The notes beneath the pieces were generated by a model, which was given only the letters and a program-made list of their open reading frames with translations, was not told the origin of the DNA and ran no database searches. 11,611 nucleotides of DNA, from assembly GCA_015661405.1 (NCBI GenBank), contig JACWMK010000059.1, positions 1 to 11,611 on the forward strand, read 5' to 3'. The translations under genes were made by a program, and so were the position numbers. This stretch comes from Methanobacterium sp. GTDB taxonomy: Archaea; Methanobacteriota; Methanobacteria; Methanobacteriales; Methanobacteriaceae. This document shows, in pieces, positions 7,401 to 11,611 of the stretch; the first letter of the stretch is position 1; each line of letters begins with the position of its first letter.

Positions 7401-8850
7401 CAATTCCACATTGGTGATTATTTATAGGAATGGATTATCTGTGGGGGGTTACACTACAATTGCGGCGGCTATTAACTCTGCAGAACCTGGTGATACTATA
7501 ATGCTTCAGAATGGTGCAACCTTCAATGAAAATAGTCTTACTATTTCTAAAAATCTGACTTTCAACGTATCTAACAGCGGTACAGCTACCATAAATGGCA
7601 ATAACACCCAAACAATATTCATCATTAATTCAGGTGTAACCGTCATTCTCCAGAATTTAACAATAGAAAACGGAGAAGGAATTAATGGCGGTGCTATCAA
7701 CAATGAAGGCGGTAATTTAACAGTAGAAACCTGTAATTTCACGGGTAACACTGCCACTGTTAATAGTGGAGCAATATTCAATCAAGGCATTTTAACCATA
7801 ACTAAAAGTAATTTTGTTAATAATAAAGTTACTGGTAGTGGTGGTGATGGTGGTGCTATAGAAAACGATGATACCCTAACCATAACCGGCTGTACTTTCA
7901 CTAGCAACAGTGCAGCCTCTGGTGGTGCAATCTTAAATGTCGCTAATTTAAACATCACTAACACCACTTTCACCCAGAACACCGGCACCTATAATGGAGG
8001 AGCACTATTAAACTACCTAGGCAATATGAACGTAACTAGCACCACCTTTACCAACAACACTGCTACTGTTAATAGTGGAGCAATATTTAATCAAGGCATT
8101 TTAACCATAATCAGCAGTAATTTTGTTAATAATAAAGTTACTGGTAGTGGTGGTGATGGTGGTGCTATAGAAAATGATGAAACCTTAAATATAAGCGGTA
8201 ACACCACTTTCACCGGCAACAGTGCAGCTTATGGTGGTGCAATCTTAAATGTCGCTAATTTAAACATCTCAAACACCACTTTCACCCAGAACACCGGTAC
8301 TGATGGTGGAGCGATCTACAATGTTGGTTCATTAACCGCAGCTAACAGTACTTTCACAAATAATACTGCAACTGATGGTGGAGCGATCTACAATGACCAA
8401 AGTGGAACATCAATTATTCAATTCAACAGGATAATTGGAAATAGTAATTATGATATTTACAATAATGGAGGTTCAGTGAATGCTAATGATAACTGGTGGG
8501 GTTCTAATTTTTCAGGAACCAATCCTCTAACTGCAGGAAGAGTCAACAGTAATGTTAATGTCTCCACTTGGATAGTACTAACACTCACCGCTAGTCCCAC
8601 AACAATAGCACCCAACGGAAGTTCAACTATAACCGCAGACTTATTACACGACAACACCGGTGCCACTGTAACTGGTGTAGTGCCCTACACTGGATTGGTT
8701 AACTTCACCACTACATTGGGAACCATTAACAATACTAACATGTCTAATGGAACAGCAACATCCACCTTAAACGCAGGTAATGTTAGTGGTACTGCTACTG
8801 TTTCGGCAACCATTGACAATACAATCGTAAACACAACAGTTACAATATAA
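4405..8850 (+). CDS. Secreted adhesin-like protein with Pmp-type beta-helices, PKD and Ig-like domains
   Basis: 1481 residues. A basic start and hydrophobic core (11-28) end in VSAAN, a signal peptide cut near residues 34/35. Beta-helix 1 (about 38-800) carries 25 [GS]GA[IL] motifs spaced about 22-30 residues (first near 147, last near 756), each followed by FTNNTA-like strands as in chlamydial Pmp and methanogen adhesin-like proteins. It closes with NWWG (794-797). Next are an Ig-like domain (about 823-917) and a PKD domain (about 919-1000, core YNWNFGDG at 951-958). Beta-helix 2 (about 1005-1370) opens with a YTTIAAAINSAEPGDTI motif, holds 10 more GGAI repeats and closes with NWWG (1363-1366). 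A second Ig-like domain (about 1391-1481) is clearly related to the first. The protein therefore contains a duplicated helix-NWWG-Ig module joined by the PKD domain. It is extremely rich in Asn/Thr and in N-X-S/T sequons, so N-glycosylation is plausible. Role inferred: surface adhesion or cell-cell contact. No membrane helix, pseudomurein-binding repeat or sorting signal follows the last domain. It has its own promoter region and terminators. Confidence 0.9.
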   Translation: MIIGKYGKYNLIMFALVLISLVAIFSYGVNNVSAANSSSIYVSNNGNDSWNGQYASYQSGTNNGPKLTIQNATATVSANGTVNIANGVYTGIKNNNVTINQNMTIQGQNTNSTIINGSGINWIFEIQSGINVTISNLTIENGNTINGGAIINDGTLTVNNCTFINNIATSDLGGAIINDGTLTVNNSIFTNNTAGDHGGAIENEGSLTITGSNFTNNTANYGGAIYNDDTLTNTNCTFNNNTAIDGGAIYNNLIQYDENCTYTDNTAVDGGAIMNYGTLNNNNTIFNYNDATGTSGAGGAIRNELILNDNNTIFNNNTAINGGAIYNDESGTLTEINNTYTGNTATYGGAIYSSNNCTVNNCSFKNNSAYSSGAIGNCGTLNVTGSNFTTNTATIGGGAIDNMGTSTVTGSNFIGNIVTGTDDDGGAIENDNGNLNVTGSNTFINNNASLGGAIFSFSLSNSTINNNTFTNNTATWGGAIGNEQGTLTVTGSTFTSNNATINGGAIENEGTANLIVNNNELSDNKAAYGGALFNCYTLTVNGNIFTNNIANVEGGAIENNDGTLTITGSNTFTNNIANVEGGAIENHDNSTITGSNFTNNTATNGGAIRNDGTLTVTGSTFNNNSVTDINSNNVGGAIGNYDTLTVTGSAFTNNIAYYGGAIYNMELVNVENNTFTNNTATSGGALENEGTLNLTASTFTGNNATNGGAIFNDNSSTVDNSTLTNNTANSGGAIFNKNSLTINYSTLTNNTATTHGGAIYNENSGTSIIQFNRITGNRVPDIYNNGGSVNATLNWWGTNFTGTNPINAGRVTSNVATTPWIILNITANPTTILTGGTSNITAELLYDNQAGYHNPANGVVPYIGLITFTTSLGTINNAYMFNGVVNSTLNAGTITGVANVTAEVDNATVNALVNINNSNAPVASFTSTPTSGTAPLNVSFTDKSTGTITSYNWNFGDGIGTSTTKNPTYIYNNPGIYTVNETVTGPGGSNTASQLITVNNSTLVIIYRNGLSVGGYTTIAAAINSAEPGDTIMLQNGATFNENSLTISKNLTFNVSNSGTATINGNNTQTIFIINSGVTVILQNLTIENGEGINGGAINNEGGNLTVETCNFTGNTATVNSGAIFNQGILTITKSNFVNNKVTGSGGDGGAIENDDTLTITGCTFTSNSAASGGAILNVANLNITNTTFTQNTGTYNGGALLNYLGNMNVTSTTFTNNTATVNSGAIFNQGILTIISSNFVNNKVTGSGGDGGAIENDETLNISGNTTFTGNSAAYGGAILNVANLNISNTTFTQNTGTDGGAIYNVGSLTAANSTFTNNTATDGGAIYNDQSGTSIIQFNRIIGNSNYDIYNNGGSVNANDNWWGSNFSGTNPLTAGRVNSNVNVSTWIVLTLTASPTTIAPNGSSTITADLLHDNTGATVTGVVPYTGLVNFTTTLGTINNTNMSNGTATSTLNAGNVSGTATVSATIDNTIVNTTVTI
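4843..4962 (+). repeat. Exact 42-nt internal repeat in the adhesin gene
   Basis: 4843-4884 and 4921-4962 are identical over 42 nt, offset 78 nt (26 codons, one repeat unit). This is the first pair of GGAIINDGTL units of beta-helix 1 and shows recent duplication of a single coil. Confidence 0.9.
6036..6162 (+). repeat. Exact 46-nt internal repeat in the adhesin gene
   Basis: 6036-6081 and 6117-6162 are identical over 46 nt, offset 81 nt (27 codons). Both encode FTNNIANVEGGAIEN. The exact identity in an otherwise diverged array points to recent copying or conversion. Confidence 0.9.
7747..8297 (+). repeat. Tandem duplication of a ~310-bp block in beta-helix 2
   Basis: The block 7747-7985 recurs at 8056-8297, offset 309 nt and later 312 nt because of one 3-nt insertion. 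Long stretches are nearly identical, including the codons for NSGAIFNQGIL, SNFVNNKVTGSGGDGGAIEN and GGAILNVANLNI. The frame is kept, adding 103-104 residues (four to five coils). Confidence 0.9.
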
Positions 8851-8934
8851 AACACTTACTAGACCAATTTAAATCACTTAAGGTCCAACTAAACAGATAA
8901 CCTAAAAAAAAACTAGTATTAAAATATTTAATTA

Positions 8935-8957
8935 TTTTTTTTTAATTTTCTTTTTTT
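8935..8957 (+). terminator. Oligo-T terminator after the adhesin gene
   Basis: T9 (8935-8943) and T7 (8951-8957) lie 85-107 nt after the adhesin stop; the usual archaeal form of intrinsic terminator. Confidence 0.6.
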
Positions 8958-9013
8958 AAGAAACTTAATTTTATAAGTATAATTAGTATTAGGGAATGCT
9001 CTTTTAGAAATTG

Positions 9014-9090
9014 ATTAGCCCCTCCAATTTTGTACTACCAGTTTAGGGTTTTATGGCTTTTTTGGAGTTGTAGCCACGTGTTAAGATGTT
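9014..9090 (-). mobile_element. Relic of an IS right end with the last transposase codons
   Basis: On the minus strand the stretch 9090-9051 encodes ILTRGYNSKKAIK and then a stop (9043-9045). It matches the end of the decayed transposase at about 11431-11470 (ITLGYTSKTALK): by eye about 31 of 40 bases agree, in the same reading frame. About 20 nt further on, ATTAGCCCCTCC (9014-9025, plus strand) resembles ATTAACCCCCTC (10247-10258), the probable left end of the other IS. Coding tail and terminal repeat are thus in the right order and distance. The match is short, so this remains an inference. Confidence 0.4.
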
Positions 9091-9127
9091 TTAAGACACA
9101 AATTTTAAAAAAGCTACGTTTTTCATT

Positions 9128-9692
9128 TTAAAACATATCTTTGTTAAGTATTTTGACGGTACTTGTTCCTGATATTTGCAATATCCTATGTATTCATATT
9201 TCAGTTTATTGGTTTGTATAAATTATATAAATACTTTGTATTCGCCTTCCCTCTATCCTGGATAATTGAAAAACTCATCGAAAACAATAATGGTATTTTT
9301 TATTTTATTATTCAAAAATTGGAATATTGTTTTTGTTGAACTGTATACATCACAATCTACATGAATAAATGAACAATCTTCAGAATGATCCTTAATAAAT
9401 TGTGGAAGAGTATCATCAAACCATCCCTCAATCAATCTAACATTTTCTCTAACTTTAGGAGGTCTTTTCACTTTGAAACGACATTTTTCAAAACCATCTC
9501 TCCAATCTTCAGGTAATCTTTTAAAGAATCAAACCCATATACAGTACAATCTATTTTTGAAGAAATGAATTTTACTATTTTACCAGAATATACACCAAAT
9601 TCTAAGAATAAAACATCTTTTTTAGCTAAATTTAATGAATAATCTAGTAAAGAAAGATTATCAGGAAAATACAAAATGATACCTGATTCCAA
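9128..9692 (-). pseudogene. Decayed TylF-like SAM-dependent methyltransferase
   Basis: Minus-strand pieces join into one class I methyltransferase. First piece: FPDNLSLLDYSL, SAM-binding motif LEFGVYSG (about 9605-9582), then YGFDSLKD. Near 9510 one base is missing; the shifted frame goes on PEDWRDGFEKCRFKV, then PPKVRENVRLIEGWFDDTLP, FIHVDCDVYSSTKT (metal/substrate DXD region) and VFDEFFNYPG. A TAG at 9253-9255 replaces the expected Trp before REGEYK; TAA at 9223-9225 interrupts again; the same frame continues FIQTNKLKYEYIGYCKYQEQV. A second one-base loss near 9158 restores VKILNKDMF and the natural stop (9128-9130). The 5' end begins after a stop (9693-9695) at a TTG, so the true start is lost or cut. 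The TylF/macrocin-O-methyltransferase family methylates sugars or other hydroxyls, so it was probably part of a glycan pathway. At least four lesions make it non-functional. Confidence 0.85.
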
Positions 9693-10246
9693 TTAAAAAT
9701 TGTTTGGAAATATGTTTAAATAACCTATTTCAGATGGATTAAAATTCTATAAAATTTACTCCATCAGTTGATACTATTGAGTAAATGAGTTACATAAATA
9801 TGATAAGAGGACGCCTAATGAAAGTAAAAATTAGTTCTTGAGTAAATTATTATGATTCTTATATGAGTATGTTAATATCTTATCTCATTCCTGAATTTAG
9901 GAACTAAAAACTATTAGTTAAAATAATAAATCTTATAGTCTTTAAAATAAATTTAGTTATCATTATTAAAGTGGAAATTTTAGAAATGTCCTTATCATCT
10001 TCGATTGATAGAAATACTTTAGTTGACGATAATGAAATCCATAATTTATTAATATTTGAAAATAGCATATAAAAACTATTGCAAAATGTTATAAGTTCAT
10101 GTTATCCTGTCCTCAAACTCTTTCAAATAATGGAATGATCAATGTAAAATATAAATTAAAAATTGCAAACTGAATAATGAAAGAATAGTATTCATATCTT
10201 CGATATTCACATTTTCCAAAATCTTTTTAAGATAATTAATCTTTTA
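9693..10246. other. Gap between the dead methyltransferase and the IS; possible worn-out frame
   Basis: No intact gene. On the plus strand one frame from 9785 to 10072 is open except for TGA at 9839-9841 and TAA at 9905-9907; its last part has 54 codons without a stop (ending NLLIFENSI). No motif is recognisable, so it could be a decayed gene or chance. The rest is AT-rich sequence in which I see nothing. Confidence 0.35.
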
Positions 10247-10249
10247 ATT

Positions 10250-10283
10250 AACCCCCTCTGAAATTTGGTGTTGTTTGGGGGTT
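10250..10283 (+). terminator. Hairpin AACCCCC / GGGGGTT at the IS left end
   Basis: Seven-base arms at 10250-10256 and 10277-10283 with a 20-nt loop, followed by T-rich sequence. It overlaps the inferred terminal repeat. It could stop transcription coming in from outside the element. Confidence 0.45.
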
Positions 10284-10369
10284 TGTTTATTCTTATTTTT
10301 TGTTTTTATGTTGTTAATATTGTTCAATTTTTAAAAGTACATTTGATTTAATCTTTATAATCTTTTTTA

Positions 10370-10378
10370 TTATATTTA
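10370..10378 (+). promoter_or_regulatory. Possible transposase TATA box
   Basis: TTATATTTA, about 57 nt before the ATG at 10431, would start RNA near 10400, that is within or just after the left arm of the hairpin at 10398-10419. Confidence 0.3.
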
Positions 10379-10397
10379 AAACCGATAAATTTAATAC

Positions 10398-10419
10398 GGA
10401 GGAAGTATAAACTTCCTCC
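10398..10419 (+). repeat. Perfect 9-bp stem-loop before the transposase start
   Basis: GGAGGAAGT and ACTTCCTCC flank an ATAA loop. Next to it GGTG (10421-10424) is the ribosome site for the ATG at 10431. Several IS elements use such a fold to hide the ribosome site in messages that read in from outside; that role here is inferred. Confidence 0.7.
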
Positions 10420-10430
10420 TGGTGTTTACT

Positions 10431-11525
10431 ATGAAATCTCCCTTGATATGTGACAAAAGAGATTTCAAATGGAATTTGTTGGCGAATATAGTTAAAATTT
10501 TCGATTCTCGACGAGCACATCAGGAGATGGCTAAAAAAGGCATAAAACCGGTTAACAAATCTGTAAACATGTTAAAAATATTAAATTTGGCCATATTCTT
10601 CTCGGCAGATATTTCATACGTTTTAAAAGAGTTAAAACGGAGGCGTGAGCTTCGTGATTTCACAGGCATTAATACTGTGCGCACTGAATATGATTTAATC
10701 CGATTTATCAGTGGTTTATCCGATGAACAGTTTATTGAGATGGTTCTAAAGTTTTTAAACGTCATTTGCAAACCCTGAAGATGTGGAAAGGCCTGGCTTG
10801 TGGTGGATTCTACCGATATCCAGTTGGATTTGAACTGGCGCCGGCGGAAAATTAGCGAAAAATCATTCGAAAATAAAGAGTTCAAATGGGGTTACAGCTC
10901 ATAAAAGTTTGTACATTGGTTATAAGTTTACTTTAGCCATAGATTACCATTCCGGGAAGCCTTTAGCGTTCCTTATTCATGAGGGATCCCCTCATGATTC
11001 CAAAATCTTCATTGAAATCTTTGACGAACTAGCAGAAGACGCATTTTAAGGCGCGGAGATACCATAATCATGGATAAAGGATATTACAGTTACAATAACT
11101 ATCTTTTAGGTGTTTCAAGATACCAGATCGTTCCTTTAATCTTTCCCAAATCTAATTTCAAACTAAAACGAGCACTAAACAGTTTAAGCTACCCTCTTGC
11201 TGTGTTTAAGAATTCAAAGCTAAATTAAACATTAAAAATTTTTTCACCGGACTAAAAAATTGAATTCAAGAAAAAAATGGATAAATGGCGATAATTCAAA
11301 CCTATAAGAAGCATAATTGAAGACATGTTCAAATTAGCCAAAAAATCATTAGACTTAGGGAAAATACACGGCTACACGCGTAAATCAGTAACAAAACACG
11401 TTTCACTAAATGTACTTTTACTAGGCACCATCATAACACTCGGATACACCTCAAAAACAGCACTAAAAAAAACCTCGCCGAATCCTAAAAAAAATGAGGT
11501 TAGAGATTTTCGATTTACTATTTGA
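10431..11525 (+). pseudogene. IS4-type DDE transposase, broken by stops and frameshifts
   Basis: Start MKSPLICDKRDF at the ATG with GGTG 6 nt upstream (a GTG at 10422 is in the same frame). The intact N-terminal part ends ELKRRRELRDFTGI ... FLNVICKP at TGA 10776-10778. In the same frame the catalytic region follows: VVDSTDIQLDLNW (first Asp at 10806), KWGYSS, then a shift near 10902. GYKFTLAIDYHSGKPLAFL and HEGSPHDSKIF continue in the new frame. A one-base loss near 11044 leads to GDTIIMDKGYYSYNNY (second Asp at 11073). Further breaks lie near 11226 and 11250, with TAA at 11292-11294. The last part RSIIEDMFKLAK gives the R-(3)-E-(6)-K signature of IS4-type enzymes with the third catalytic acid, then HGYTRKSVTKHVSLNVLLL. 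The ancestral protein was about 350 residues; its true end was probably near 11485, and the present frame runs on to 11525. All three acidic catalytic residues survive but the gene cannot make a full protein. Confidence 0.88.
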
Positions 11526-11597
11526 TCTTTGATCATTTAAATTTTTTAGAAATTTGGAATTCGTGTTTTAATCTGTTTAAATTGTTATAGGCAAATA

Positions 11598-11605
11598 TTT
11601 ATATA
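11598..11605 (+). promoter_or_regulatory. TATA box at the right edge, probably for a gene outside the window
   Basis: GCAAATATTTATATAG contains a consensus TTTATATA with an A-rich element before it. Nothing downstream can be seen because the window ends 6 nt later. Confidence 0.35.
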
Positions 11606-11611
11606 GTATTA

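Larger units (their letters stand above)
10247..11505 (+). mobile_element. Decayed IS4-type insertion sequence (about 1.25 kb)
   Basis: Ends are inferred. Left end TTAACCCCCTC (10248-10258); right end, read on the minus strand, TAACCTC (from about 11502), a shortened and diverged inverted match. Inside lie a leader with two hairpins and one transposase pseudogene that fills the rest. The length suits a single-gene IS of this type. No clear target-site duplication is visible. The ends are less certain than the transposase. Confidence 0.5.

Noticed and set aside
4725..8666. Many minus-strand open frames opposite the adhesin gene (for example 5511-5978), rich in Val, Leu, Pro and Ala
   Set aside because: They are mirror images of the Asn/Thr/Gly repeats of the adhesin and repeat with the same period; no start signals or independent motifs.
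9253..9255. In-frame TAG read as pyrrolysine in the methyltransferase
   Set aside because: The gene also has TAA and two frameshifts, the TAG sits where the family has Trp, and this lineage is not known to use pyrrolysine; decay is the simpler explanation.
9253..9692. Two separate small genes (9253-9471 and 9468-9692)
   Set aside because: Together they spell one methyltransferase broken by a one-base loss; the second begins at a TTG directly after a stop codon.
10520..10885. 121-codon minus-strand frame
   Set aside because: Lies opposite the transposase pseudogene, whose plus-strand frames carry clear catalytic motifs; this one shows none.
11471..11501. AACCTC ... GAGGTT inverted repeat as an independent terminator
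   Set aside because: Only 6-bp arms with a 19-nt loop; it overlaps the inferred IS right end, and I cannot support a terminator role.
11325..11525. A separate 66-residue protein
   Set aside because: Its sequence continues the transposase C-terminus (R-3-E-6-K region just upstream in the same frame); it is a fragment of that pseudogene.

Overview
The window looks like an accessory stretch of a Methanobacteriaceae-type archaeal chromosome (Methanobacterium or Methanobrevibacter-like). The reasons are the very AT-rich intergenic DNA with TTTATATA-type boxes, GGTG/GGAGG ribosome sites, oligo-T terminators, a huge Asn/Thr-rich adhesin-like protein built from GGAI/FTNNTA repeats, and a DUF1616 protein. 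The genus call is an inference from protein style; no marker gene is present.

Left part (1-2331, minus strand): two glycosyltransferase genes, a GT4/DUF1972-type enzyme cut by the window edge and a GT2 dolichyl-phosphate-mannose-synthase-like enzyme. They are separated by 460 bp of non-coding DNA. Then comes a long AT-rich gap (2332-2940) with a GTGA-N6-TCAC dyad and three copies of a 22-nt repeat. It is followed by a small two-helix membrane protein (minus, 2941-3150) and, divergently, a short DUF1616 membrane-anchored protein (plus, 3438-3893).

Centre (4405-8850, plus): one 1481-residue secreted adhesin-like protein with the architecture signal peptide / beta-helix 1 (25 GGAI repeats) / Ig-like / PKD / beta-helix 2 (10 GGAI repeats) / Ig-like. 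It has a strong ribosome site. The 510-bp region before it holds two perfect palindromes and a hairpin. No cell-wall or membrane anchor is visible at its C-terminus.

Right part (8851-11611): a gene graveyard. A TylF-like SAM methyltransferase (minus, 9128-9692) carries two stop codons and two frameshifts. An IS4-type DDE transposase (plus, 10431-11525) carries several stops and frameshifts but still shows its catalytic motifs. A short second relic of the same kind of IS end (minus, about 9014-9090) seems to abut the dead methyltransferase.

Taken together, the intact genes suggest cell-surface work: glycan building by the two glycosyltransferases, a surface/exported DUF1616 protein and a sequon-rich adhesin that could be glycosylated. 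The right flank shows past IS insertion and decay. I see no CRISPR array, tRNA, rRNA or convincing new defence or mobile system here.
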